From positions 125,474 through 143,134 of the forward strand of contig RQSC01000004.1 in assembly GCA_013416795.1 (NCBI GenBank): a stretch of 17,661 nt of DNA. Direction: 5' to 3'. Of this stretch, positions 1 to 8,412 are shown one piece after another. The stretch is from Prasinococcaceae sp. CCMP 1430 (lineage: Eukaryota > Prasinodermophyta > Palmophyllophyceae > Prasinococcales > Prasinococcaceae). Position 1 is the first letter of the stretch, and every line of letters starts with the position of its first letter. Below the pieces are notes generated by a model. It worked only from the letters and a program-made list of their open reading frames with translations. It did no database searches and had not been told where the DNA came from. Both the position numbers and the translations under genes were made by a program.

Positions 1-246
1 GCGGTGGAGGTGCGGGGGTCGGGGGGAAGGGAGTCGAGGTAGGCGACCACCGCCTTGCCATCGCCCGCGGTGAGCAGAGCCGCATCGAGGACGCAGTTGA
101 CGTCGGCGATCTTGTCGAGGAGGGCGTTGCCAAGCGCCTCCTTGCGGGCAGCGGTGAGCCTGTCAGGGTGGACGTGCATGCGCAGCTTGCGTTGCTGGGA
201 CTTGGCGAGCGCGACCACTTTGGCGGCGCGTCCACTGGCATGAGTG
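1..246 (-). CDS. J-domain-like fragment, open at the left window edge
   Basis: Read on the minus strand, this stretch is open from just after the TAG at 255-257 to the window edge. It encodes KLRMHVHPDRLT followed by a helix-like segment containing LLDKIADVNCVLD. The HPD tripeptide after a basic helix, followed by an A/I/L-patterned helix, is the arrangement of helices II and III of DnaJ-type domains, particularly the auxilin-like form with 'vHPDK'. The conserved start of a J domain is not seen, and no in-frame ATG starts it. It is probably an internal exon; a CAG-like acceptor (gccag) lies near 236-240. It shares the frame of the retroelement-like ORF upstream of the TAG, so a single interrupted or spliced protein cannot be excluded. 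If it is a J domain, its role would be to stimulate an Hsp70 ATPase. Only about 80 residues are visible, so the assignment is tentative. Confidence 0.35.
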
Positions 247-254
247 AAAGCTAG

Positions 255-1627
255 CTATCCGCCCGCAGCGCTGCCGCGAGAGCGGCGCCTGGGGCGATCG
301 TGTGTGTGCACGCCGCACGCGCGGAGCACGCATGCCGACGATGAACTGTGCAGGCCGTCGGCAAGGACTCGAAGGACCTTATCCTTCGCCCAGCAGCCTG
401 AGTCCGCTGCCTCGTCCCGGTTGGTGAAGAGGTGACGGATGACACCCGTGGTGGACCTGTGCGCACGGCCCAGGGTGTCGAACGCCAGCGGGTGGAACTG
501 GATGCCGTGGTGCGAGCAGATCTTCGCGTACTTCTGGCGGTGGGCCTTGTAGAGGCGCTCCAGGCCCGCCGCCGTGGACGGGTTCGCGCCTGCCATGTTG
601 ACCTTGGCTGACGGGTCCGTGAAGGTGACGTCCAGGCAGTGTCTGCGTCCAGTCTTGGTGTCGGTGATGACTAGGTCCGAGCGCAAGTCAGTGGGCTGGC
701 CATTTTCGTCAGTACCGAACGAGTACTCAAACGAGTTGCTCGAGCTGGGGCCGTTAGTGTGCACGCGGTAGTCGGTGCGGCGAGCGACCTTCGCGAAGTT
801 GCGCACGAAGCGGTTATGGCGGTAGGTGCGCTCTCCGGCTGTCGACGTGCAGACCGTGGCGTGGGCGCCGTTGATGCCTGCTGCAGAGTGGCACGAAGGA
901 GCATGTGGGGCGTCCGGAGAGACGAGCGTCGACTGAAGCCCGAAGCGACGACACCAGGCCATGCAGTAGCCGCGCTCTGTGGTGCGAGGCATGAGCAGGT
1001 CTTGTGGGGAGCCGAAGCGGTCTCTGTAGACGGGGTGCATGAACGTGCGATGCATGTCGTTGTCCTTGTGCAAGACGGATTCGAGGCGAACGCGGTCCTC
1101 CGTTGTAACGGTGGAGAGGGTGAGGAGCTCGTTCTTGATGAGTCCGTCGACGGCCTTCTGCAGGGTGTTCTGGCAGACGGCAGCCGGGATTGACATGGAA
1201 TCTGGGTCGGCATTCGCGGGAAACGGTGGAACCAGGGGCTCGTCGTCGGTGTTGAGCATGGTCTGCAGGGCCTCGTACACATCAACGTCCGCGCCCCGCC
1301 CGAGGGCGTGCTGGACCACGTGCGCCTTGCCGTCTTTCGTTGCCTCCCAGAGCAGCTGATCAACACAGCTTTCAGTCTTCTCCTGAAGATACGTGAGCAG
1401 CCAGTCGCGCTCCTCTTGCGCCTCGCCCACAGCGGTCGCATTGACACCCAGTGCCTGCGTCGCCAGCAGCAGTGCCTGCCGCGCCGTCTCCGCCGACGCG
1501 GCCGCGCTGCCACCGCCAGTGCCTCCTGCACCGCTCGCGTAACCCGGCGCTCCGGCTTTTTGCCCGCACGCGGTGTGTGCTGCGGCGGGAGCGCGCGCGT
1601 GTGCACCCGCGTGCCACATGGATGCAC
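255..1627 (-). CDS. Retroelement-derived protein, C-terminal part: Cys/His cluster plus PD-(D/E)XK endonuclease-like domain
   Basis: The frame is open on the minus strand from 1835, but the convincing part begins after a good splice acceptor (ctctcttacag, AG at 1629-1628) or at the ATG at 1619. About 450 residues follow. A Cys/His cluster (C291, C295, then H/C residues around 311-329, then TYRHNRF near 337) precedes RSDLVITDTKTG (385-396) and CLDVTFTDP (400-408), with KY at 435-436; numbering is from the 1835 Met. The order D...D-x-T...K with an upstream CCHC-like cluster is typical of the C-terminal restriction-endonuclease-like domain of non-LTR (R2/CRE-like) retrotransposon proteins. In those elements it nicks target DNA for target-primed reverse transcription. 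No reverse transcriptase motifs (such as the YADD box) occur upstream. This is therefore a 5'-truncated element copy, a spliced exon, or a domesticated endonuclease domain. The TAG stop is at 255-257. Confidence 0.5.
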
Positions 1628-1861
1628 CTGTAAGAGAGCTCGGGATGAGGGGGAACACCCTCCTCACAGCCCTTCGCGTGCACGCCCGCGTCGCCGCCGC
1701 GCCGCACCCACCGCGCGTGCGCGGGTCGTGCGTCACAGTGCCTCCGCTGTTCTTGCAGTGCCTCCTGTGCGCGCAGTGGCGCCGCAGCGGCGGGCAGCGC
1801 GCGCACAAAAAGTCAGCTGTCACATCGAGCGCCAAGAACGCGGGAACGGGAACGTGAACAA

Positions 1862-2049
1862 AGCCGTATCAAATTGCATGCATTCGCACGCGCCTGCGGG
1901 CTCACAGGCGCGCACAAAAATGTGCGTTCGCGCATTCTTCCGTCGCCGCCGTGCACCAGTGTGCGGGCATTCATTCGCATGTTTGGGGGCACCGAATCTG
2001 GCGAGTGCGGGCATCACCTTGAAAAGAGCCATACCAAATTGCACGCATT
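1862..2049. repeat. Imperfect 23-bp direct repeat, two copies 165 bp apart
   Basis: The copy at 1862-1884 starts AGCCGTATCAAATTGCATGC and ends ATT; the copy at 2027-2049 starts AGCCATACCAAATTGCACGC and ends ATT. They match at 20 of 23 positions, and all three differences are transitions. The AT-rich core stands out from the GC-rich surroundings. Between the copies lie further related fragments rich in 'cattcgca'. This could be a decayed tandem duplication or remains of mobile element termini; no function can be assigned. Confidence 0.6.
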
Positions 2050-2108
2050 GGAGGCCGGTTCTGACCACCTCGCAACGGCGTGCATTGATGCGGCGTGCGC
2101 GCTCTGGG

Positions 2109-2139
2109 AGGGGTGGGGGTGGGGGTGGGGGTCGGGGGG
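2109..2139 (+). repeat. G-run tract with quadruplex potential
   Basis: Five successive runs of four to six G separated by one or two bases (GGGG T GGGGG T GGGGG T GGGGG TC GGGGGG) lie about 100 bp beyond the ABCF2 stop codon. The plus strand meets the usual G-quadruplex pattern; the ABCF2 transcript would carry the C-rich complement. It may simply be a microsatellite. Confidence 0.6.
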
Positions 2140-2234
2140 CACACATGGCAAGGACGTTCGGTGCGGTCAACCCTATCTCTTACTAGTACTAATTCGCGTG
2201 GGCGGCCGGCCCGGTCGCTTGTTGCCGCTGCCAA

Positions 2235-4190
2235 TCAGATCCTCTGCAGCTTGAGCCTCTTGGCGAGCTTGGCCTTGTACTCGTGGATTGTGCCGTCGTA
2301 GCGCTTGACGGACTTGTCCTCGCACACCCAAATCTCCTGAGCTACCTTGTCGATCAGCCTGAAGTCGTGGCTCACAAGCACCACGCCGCCATCGAATGCG
2401 TTGATCGCATCTGCCAGCCCATCAATGGCGTCGGTGTCCAGGTGGTTGGTGGGCTCGTCCAGCAGCAGGAGGTTGTTGGCCTTCATGGCGATCATGGCGA
2501 ACACGATCCGCGACTTCTGCCCGTCGCTCAGCTTGGCGATCTCGGTGTTCTGCTGCCGCGTGTCAAAGCCGAAGCCCGTGAGATACGATCGCCAGAGCTC
2601 ATCCGAGCGCTTGACCTTGCTCGGGGGGAACTGCTTCTTCATGAACGCCAGCACGGACAGGGAAGGGTCGAGCACATCGGCCGAGTGCTGGTGGTACTTG
2701 CCGAGCACCAGGTGGGGGTGGCGGCTGACAGTGCCCGACGTGGGCAAGAGCTCGCCCGTCATGAGCTTCAGCAGCGTGCTTTTGCCGCAGCCGTTCGGTC
2801 CTACCAACGCCACGCGCGAGTCACAGTCCACCCCCAGCTCCAAGTCTTCGTACAGGTAGTCCTCCGCCTTGCCACTGTAGGCGAAGCTGACGTCGCTGAA
2901 TGGCAACACGGGTGGCGGGATCTTAGTGCAGTCCTGAAAGCGGAAGGTGAGCGTCTGCTGGAGCTCAACGGGCTTCTCCACAGCCTCGGCCTCGACCTTC
3001 TCCAACACCTTCTTCTTCGACTTCGCCGACGTCGCTACCCCATTGGCACGGTTCACGCGCACGAACGTCTCCAGCTTCTCCATGTCGGCTTTTTGCTTCT
3101 CGTAGAGCTTGCGTTGCACCTTGGCGTCCGCGTCGACCTGCCGCACGAAAGTGTTGTAGTTGCCGCCGTAGTACTTGAGTAGGCGATTGTTGAGCCACAC
3201 GGTATGCGTGCAGACAGCGTTGAGAAAGTCCTGCGAGTGGCTGATGACCATCAGGCACTTGCTGTAGCGCGACAGGTGGTCCTCGAGCCACACGCAGGCC
3301 TCGAGGTCAAGGTGGTTGGTGGGCTCGTCCAGCAGCAGCAGCGAGGGGGCAGCGAAGAGCGCCTTGGCCAGACTCACGCGCATGCGCCAGCCGCCGCTCA
3401 TCTTCTTGGTCTGCCGATCCATGGGCACGATTGCGTCGTTGAAGCCCAGGCCACTGAGGATCTTGCGAGCGCGCGGCTCGGCGCCGGTGAGGTCCAGCTC
3501 GTCGAGGCGGTTGGCGATGGCGTCGAGGCGCTCGTCTTCGGGCCCCGACTCCTCGATGATGGACTCGTTGAGGTCCTCGAGCCGCTTCGCCTCGTCGCGA
3601 ACGTGCGCTATGACGGCCTCAACGGCGGTCTGCTCGGTGCCAGGCGCCTCCTCGTGCAGCAGGAAGCAGTCGATGTGGCCCGGCAGCGGCACCTCGCGCT
3701 GCGCGATCGCGGCGAGGACGTTGCTCTTGCCGCTGCCGTTGGAGCCGATGATGCCGTATCGGCACCCCTGGTTGAGCTCGATGCGCGTGTCCTGCACGAG
3801 CTGATTGCCCGCCACGGAGAGCGTGAAAGCCTCAATCGCGACGTCCTGCGACGTTTTGGCGGACGCGAGCACGCCCGTCACGGCGCGCACCGCCGCCACC
3901 ACCCGCTGGCCTTCGGTCAGACCGGTCGCGTCGCCGCTGATGCTCAGATCGTCGACCGCCGCCGCGACGCCCTCAGCGCCATCACCCACGTCCTTCGTCG
4001 CGCCGCCCGCCTTGGCCGCCTTCTTGGCGGCTCGCGCCGCCGCGCGCTCGGCCTTGAGTGCTGCCGCGCGAGCCTTCTTCGCCGCCTTTGCGTCCGCCGA
4101 TGCGGCGTTCTGCGCCATCAACGCCTCGGTCTCGGCCTCCTTTGCCTTGCGCGCGTCGCGCGCAGCGTACACATCGGCGCTGTCTGCCAT
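2235..4190 (-). CDS. ABCF2: ABC-F family ATPase, ABCF2/Arb1 type (651 aa)
   Basis: This is a soluble twin-ATPase of the ABC-F family. Yeast Arb1 and human ABCF2 act with ribosomes in biogenesis, export and translation-linked quality control, and have no membrane domain. The first ABC domain has Walker A GSNGSGKSN (149-157), signature MSGGW (264-268), Walker B LLLLDEPTNHLD (284-295) and an ISHSQDF H-loop (H318). A charged linker follows at about 340-410. The second domain has Walker A GPNGCGKST (464-472), signature LSDGQ (554-558), LLLLDEPTNHLD and VSHDFRL (H608). The MSGGW/LSDGQ pair and the segment VAQEIWVCE are typical of the ABCF2 subgroup rather than GCN20/ABCF1/ABCF3. The N-terminal 60 residues are Ala/Lys-rich, as in Arb1. 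I chose the ATG at 4190 (MADSADVYA), although the frame is open to 4574, because upstream codons are low-complexity and repeat-derived. There are no introns. All nucleotide-binding motifs are intact, so the protein should be active. Confidence 0.95.
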   Translation of the reverse strand: MADSADVYAARDARKAKEAETEALMAQNAASADAKAAKKARAAALKAERAAARAAKKAAKAGGATKDVGDGAEGVAAAVDDLSISGDATGLTEGQRVVAAVRAVTGVLASAKTSQDVAIEAFTLSVAGNQLVQDTRIELNQGCRYGIIGSNGSGKSNVLAAIAQREVPLPGHIDCFLLHEEAPGTEQTAVEAVIAHVRDEAKRLEDLNESIIEESGPEDERLDAIANRLDELDLTGAEPRARKILSGLGFNDAIVPMDRQTKKMSGGWRMRVSLAKALFAAPSLLLLDEPTNHLDLEACVWLEDHLSRYSKCLMVISHSQDFLNAVCTHTVWLNNRLLKYYGGNYNTFVRQVDADAKVQRKLYEKQKADMEKLETFVRVNRANGVATSAKSKKKVLEKVEAEAVEKPVELQQTLTFRFQDCTKIPPPVLPFSDVSFAYSGKAEDYLYEDLELGVDCDSRVALVGPNGCGKSTLLKLMTGELLPTSGTVSRHPHLVLGKYHQHSADVLDPSLSVLAFMKKQFPPSKVKRSDELWRSYLTGFGFDTRQQNTEIAKLSDGQKSRIVFAMIAMKANNLLLLDEPTNHLDTDAIDGLADAINAFDGGVVLVSHDFRLIDKVAQEIWVCEDKSVKRYDGTIHEYKAKLAKRLKLQRI

Positions 4191-4698
4191 CGCACGCGGC
4201 TTGCAGCGCGCCCGCGTCGCGCCGGTCAGGCGAGGCGAGGCGAGGCGAGGCGAGGCGAGGCGAGGCGAGGTCAGGCCAGCCGCGACGGCCGGCGCCCGCT
4301 CCGGTGCGCGCGGTCCTGGCAGCCAAGCGGCGGCTCGCGCGCGCGGCCGCGGCGGCCCCGGATGGACGGGCGCCCCGCGCGCTGATGCTGATGGGGCTGT
4401 GCCTCTCGGCGGCGCCCAGTCGAAACCGAAAGCGAAAACGAACGAGGACGCACTTTGGTTTGGGTTTGGGCCGCAGCGCAGGGAAAAGACAAAGAAAATG
4501 CGAGCATGCGGATGCAGATCAAATGAAAACGCAGAATGTGAAATTGGCTTGCAAAATGATGGCAAGCGGCGCACAGAAGCGCAGACGGGATGGGGCAGAG
4601 CCCCTCCCCGCGGGCGCTGCTGCTGCGGTGCCGCCGCAACGCCCCGCGCGCGCGGCGCACCCCATAGATGCTAGAGTAACATAGCTACATGTACGCAC
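4191..4698. promoter_or_regulatory. Promoter/5' leader region of the ABCF2 gene and 3' flank of SCYL2
   Basis: About 500 bp separate the ABCF2 start from the SCYL2 stop; both genes are on the minus strand. The part at 4420-4565 is notably A-rich on the plus strand (hence T-rich on the coding strand) against the GC-rich background, which fits a promoter or transcript start zone. No TATA box or defined factor site could be called. A CGAGG pentamer array occupies 4231-4270. Location and composition are seen; promoter function is inferred. Confidence 0.4.
4231..4270 (+). repeat. CGAGG pentamer tandem repeat, eight perfect copies
   Basis: Eight uninterrupted copies of CGAGG (CCTCG in the ABCF2 transcript sense) end about 40 bp upstream of the ABCF2 start codon, so they probably lie in its 5' untranslated leader. 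A period of five is not a multiple of three, so length variation would shift the frame of any N-terminal extension. This supports the downstream ATG as the true start. Confidence 0.85.
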
Positions 4699-7281
4699 TT
4701 ACAGCAAGCCAAAGGGGTTGTCCGGTGCGGCGGCCGGTGCGCTGCTGAAGATGTCGGGCATGGGCGCGCTCGAGGCGGGCTGAGCCTGCGCATGCAACGC
4801 AGCAGCTGGCGCGGCGGGGCCCACGCCGACCCCAGACCCGACGCTCATTCCAGCAAAGAAGTCAGTCGGCGCAGCCATAGCGGGGGAATATCTCGGCGGC
4901 GGCGCCAGAGGAGGCACGGCCGCTCGCGTGCTGCCGCTCGCCGCCCCCGAAGCCGCGCCACGATGAGTGCTCTCAAGATTGACTGTGCCGACGCTGCTGA
5001 AGTTGCTGCCGTCCAAACTCCCGCCGGTGCGGATGCTTGCAGGGCCCGTGGGCACAGCGTGTGCGGCGGGTGCAATGCTGAACGGGTCCGAAGCAGACGG
5101 CGTAGGTGCAGGCACCGCGAAGGCCCCAGAGGGGGCAGCCAACGCAGCAGGCTTGAGCGCATCGTCCCAGTTGCCCGTGGCCGCGGGTGTCGGCCTGCCC
5201 GCATACGCTCCCGAGCTCGCGCGCGCCGCTCCCGTCGTCCCGACCGTCGAAACATCACCTCGCGCAGTGGCCGCGACGACCTCACTGGCGGCGTGCTTGT
5301 CCCCGTATTGTGCTTGAATGCGATCGAGGATTGCATGCACCGCGGCGCTCGTTTGAGCAAATGTGCTGCCCGATTGCCCGCGCGCCACCAGCAGCGGGCA
5401 AAGCAGCGGCAAGACCTTGCTGGCAGCGATCTCCAGCCCCGCTTTGTCCCCAATCGCCGACGCGCAGCGTACGACAGCGCCCAGCACCGGCGGGCTACCA
5501 TCTGCGGCAACTACCGCGGCGAGCGATGCACACATTTGTTCGAGCAACTGGCGGTCGCCAGACATGTACTCGGAGGCGAGCTCCCGCATGGCGTCGACGG
5601 CGAGCACTTTGTGCTCTGGCAGGCCCTCCGTGCCCTTGACGTGCAAACGCGGCATCAGGCTCTTCTTGGCTATGGCGTAGTCGACCTTCCCCGCCAGTCC
5701 CGGCGCGCAGGCAATGGCCGCTTGGACCACGGCATCATCTTTGCTGTCGATGCCCTTGCACACGAGCGGCAGCAGGTCGGCCTCGATCGCCGCCTTATCG
5801 GGGTAGCGCTCTGCGAGCATGTCCGCGGCGCCGAGCAACAACACGAAAGCCTCCGCTTCGCCGCCGCTTGCTACCTTGCCGAAGCAGCCCCGCAGCCCTG
5901 CGAGGGTTGTGCGCTGGAAGGCCTCCGGGGATTGCCCCGCCGCCACGTCGAGCACCACTCGCAGCGTCGCAAGGCGCATCGTGTCGTCGCGAAGCTCGGC
6001 GAGCAGAGGCGGCAGCACGTGCAGTTCGAGCACTCGCGCCGGCAGCGCTCGCCAGCCGCTGCCTGGTGCGCGCGAGCCGAGCATCTGCAGGAACTGCGCC
6101 TTGTGCACAGGATTGCGTTCAAGCATGCGGCTCAAGAAGCGCACCATGCGCACCTGCACGTCAGCTGTAAAGAAAGGCACGCCCAGGAGCGCGGCTGCGG
6201 CGGGGCGATGCGACGGATTCGCAGAGAGGGCCAGCAGGAGGTCGCGGCGAGGGCCGGCCTCCACACCCGCGAATGCTCCCAGGGTCCCGATCGACTCCAC
6301 ATCCCTCTTGTACGCGAGCATGTCGTGCCCGCACCGGAGCAGCGGCGAGCGCGCCAGCAGCTCGTGCAGCAGGGCCGCCACCGAGAAGACATCTGCCGCC
6401 GGGGTGGGGGCCGCGCCGCTCACCACCTCGGGCGCGGTGTACGCCAGCAGCGGCGCCGTTGGCAGCGCGTGCGCGCGTGAGCTGGACGCTTCGCCTCCTC
6501 CGAATCCCCTGGCCTCGAAGCCGCTCTCGTCTTCCCACCGGAAGTGCTGCGCCCCTGCTGCGCCCATCCCGCCCACACCCGGCGGCAGGGCGTCGACGCC
6601 CCCCAGCCCTCCCTCCACACTGCTGTGGGCGTGTTCGAAGCCGCAGAGCTTCCACTGGCCGCCGGTCGTGACCACAACGCTCTCGGGCGACACGGCGGCG
6701 TGCGCCAATGCGGTTCCGTGCAGGAATGCGATCGTATCCAGCAGCTGCATGGCGCCTACCTTGGCCTCGACAGGACTCAGCTCCACGTCCTTGAGTGTCT
6801 TGGGCACGCGCGCGAGGTTGTCATAGCGCTCGAGCAGGTTGGCCGCGCTGCCCATCACGGGCTCCGTGACGAGGGCGATGCCGGCCTTGGACTCGTCCAG
6901 CGGCTGCACGAGGTGAATCACGCCGGGATGGCGGAGCTTTCCCATCCGCTGCGCGCCCGCTCGCACGAGCGCCACGAAGCGCTCGACCTGCGCGCGACGC
7001 GCCTTGTCGGCGCCCGGCCCCGCCAGCGCGCGCTTGTCGAGCAGCCACACGGAGACGGCGCCACGATCGCCCTTGGTGGCCAGCGGCCTCGCGTCGTACA
7101 CCCTGAACGCCAGCGCAGGGCCTGCACTCGCGACCTGCGCGCCGAGGATCTCGTAGTGCTTGTACACCCTCAGTCCGGGGATGGTGCCCAGGAGCGCCGA
7201 CTCGACCTTGTTCACCGAGTGGGACACCTTGCGCGCCGCGTCCTGCGCCCCGTCGGCGACGGCCGTAAAGAACTTCTTCAT
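4699..7281 (-). CDS. SCYL2: SCY1-like pseudokinase, SCYL2/CVAK104 type (860 aa)
   Basis: SCYL2 proteins bind clathrin and adaptors and act in trafficking between the trans-Golgi, endosomes and plasma membrane. Residues about 40-375 form a kinase-like fold. The beta-3 segment is VSVWLLDKRAL (K83). The catalytic-loop position reads LAHAAVSPESVVV instead of HRDxKxxN, and the DFG position reads GFE (214-216), so catalytic Asp residues are missing. APE (283-285) is kept. LRHPGVIHLVQPLDES and the TEPV segment match the SCYL family. Residues about 380-660 are helical, HEAT-like repeats. The tail (670-860) is Ala/Pro/Ser-rich and carries DPF (732-734), DIF (843-845) and a C-terminal NPFGLL (855-860); DPF-type motifs bind AP-2 appendages and NPF binds EH domains. 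The start is the ATG at 7281 (MKKFFTAVADG), which gives the expected family N-terminus; the frame is open to 7389 but low-complexity there. There are no introns. Confidence 0.9.
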   Translation of the reverse strand: MKKFFTAVADGAQDAARKVSHSVNKVESALLGTIPGLRVYKHYEILGAQVASAGPALAFRVYDARPLATKGDRGAVSVWLLDKRALAGPGADKARRAQVERFVALVRAGAQRMGKLRHPGVIHLVQPLDESKAGIALVTEPVMGSAANLLERYDNLARVPKTLKDVELSPVEAKVGAMQLLDTIAFLHGTALAHAAVSPESVVVTTGGQWKLCGFEHAHSSVEGGLGGVDALPPGVGGMGAAGAQHFRWEDESGFEARGFGGGEASSSRAHALPTAPLLAYTAPEVVSGAAPTPAADVFSVAALLHELLARSPLLRCGHDMLAYKRDVESIGTLGAFAGVEAGPRRDLLLALSANPSHRPAAAALLGVPFFTADVQVRMVRFLSRMLERNPVHKAQFLQMLGSRAPGSGWRALPARVLELHVLPPLLAELRDDTMRLATLRVVLDVAAGQSPEAFQRTTLAGLRGCFGKVASGGEAEAFVLLLGAADMLAERYPDKAAIEADLLPLVCKGIDSKDDAVVQAAIACAPGLAGKVDYAIAKKSLMPRLHVKGTEGLPEHKVLAVDAMRELASEYMSGDRQLLEQMCASLAAVVAADGSPPVLGAVVRCASAIGDKAGLEIAASKVLPLLCPLLVARGQSGSTFAQTSAAVHAILDRIQAQYGDKHAASEVVAATARGDVSTVGTTGAARASSGAYAGRPTPAATGNWDDALKPAALAAPSGAFAVPAPTPSASDPFSIAPAAHAVPTGPASIRTGGSLDGSNFSSVGTVNLESTHRGAASGAASGSTRAAVPPLAPPPRYSPAMAAPTDFFAGMSVGSGVGVGPAAPAAALHAQAQPASSAPMPDIFSSAPAAAPDNPFGLL

Positions 7282-8412
7282 GGCGGGCACCGCGCGGCAC
7301 CCCACCGGCCGCGCCGCGTAGCTCCGCCGCCCCCGCGCTGGGGCCGTCCGTCCGCGGCCCGGCGGCGCGCGGCGCGGCACCTGTGCCACCCCCTCCCCCT
7401 GCTCCGCATCTCAGCAGGGCGCGCGGCGGCGCTGCCGCCGCGAGGCGCAACAGCAACAGCCAGCCAGCCATGCCACGCTCGGTCCCCAAAACTGTGATAC
7501 CAAGTCGCGGCACTCTCATGATCTCAGTCAGCTCAGCGCGCGGCCCGGACATGGGCATGCGCGGGATCCGGATCCCAGTCCGCGGCTGCGGCCGGCCGGC
7601 CTGAAGGTACGGTGGGGCGCCTGTCGCCCATTCGGGCCTGGCCTCGGTGCGCGTGGGCGGCAACCGCGGGCGCGCATTCCGCTCCAGCGTCCCCCGTCTG
7701 CGCAACGGGTGGGTGCGCTCAGTCAGTCTGCCCCCGCGCCGTTTGCACGGCTGGCCGGCGCCGCGAGCGCTGGCTGGAGTCATCCTCATCCGCCTTGCCC
7801 GCACCTGGCACCTGGGCACAGCGCGGTGGTTGTTGTCGGGGCCGGCCCCGATCCATGCAACCTCAAGTAGGTTCAACCACGGCGGCGCGTTCGAGTTCCC
7901 CGGCGCGGTTTGAGCTGTGCACGCACGCACGACGGCAGGTAACCTGCCGCGCCAAGCGGGCACACCGGCCGGCGGGGGCGGGCCTCCCTGCAGCCGCCGC
8001 GGAGGGGCGGCACGACGCCCGGTGCGGCGGGAGGACGGGCAGGAAGGCGGAGGGGGGGGCGAGGGGGGAGGGGGGAGGGAGGGGCCCAGGGAGCGGAGCG
8101 CCGCGCGTGCCACAGCGGGCGCTCCGGCGCGGCAGCGCCCGTGCTAGCAGCGGGCGCGCGCGAGTCCGCCCCCTGTCCGGCACCTGCGCGCCCCTCAGCA
8201 GCGGACACGCCCGTTCCGCGCGGGGCGCAGGGGGTGCACAAGGGGGCGCAGGGTTGGTGCCGGGGGGTGGCAGGCGTGCTCGCCCCGCTCGCGCGCGTGC
8301 AGGGCGGACGGAGCACGGCGCGGCGGGGAGGGCAAGGGAAAGAGGGCGAGGGGGGGACGCCTTTCGCCCTCGCGTCTGACCACTTGCTCGCACGCCGACG
8401 GCGCGCATCGCG
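7282..8412. promoter_or_regulatory. Divergent intergenic region between SCYL2 (minus) and the K+ channel gene (plus)
   Basis: About 1.1 kb lies between two start codons facing away from each other, so it must hold promoters for both genes, shared or separate. The sequence is very GC-rich. Long open frames here on both strands are Arg/Pro/Ala-rich and look like compositional artefacts. It includes the purine tract at 8048-8085. No TATA box or recognisable factor sites are called. Confidence 0.45.
8048..8085 (+). repeat. G-rich polypurine tract
   Basis: An almost pure purine stretch with at least four G-runs (GGGGGGGG, GGGGGG, GGGGGG, GGGG) separated by one to four bases. It lies about 330 bp upstream of the K+ channel start codon, within the divergent promoter region. 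It has quadruplex or triplex potential; a regulatory role is only possible. Confidence 0.5.

Larger units (their letters stand above)
1836..2234. other. Intergenic region with short repeats
   Basis: This is the 3' flank of the ABCF2 gene (minus) and the 5' side of the retroelement-like frame. I see no supported gene. It contains an imperfect 23-bp direct repeat (1862-1884 and 2027-2049) and a G-rich tract (2109-2139). Open frames on either strand here are short or low-complexity. Confidence 0.5.

Noticed and set aside
4191-4574. N-terminal extension of ABCF2 to 4574
   Set aside because: The extra 128 codons read through the CGAGG array and low-complexity sequence; the family N-terminus begins at the ATG at 4190.
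6821-8113. Minus-strand open frame of 430 codons overlapping the SCYL2 start
   Set aside because: It is the other reading frame of the SCYL2 N-terminal region extended into the GC-rich spacer, with no conserved segment.
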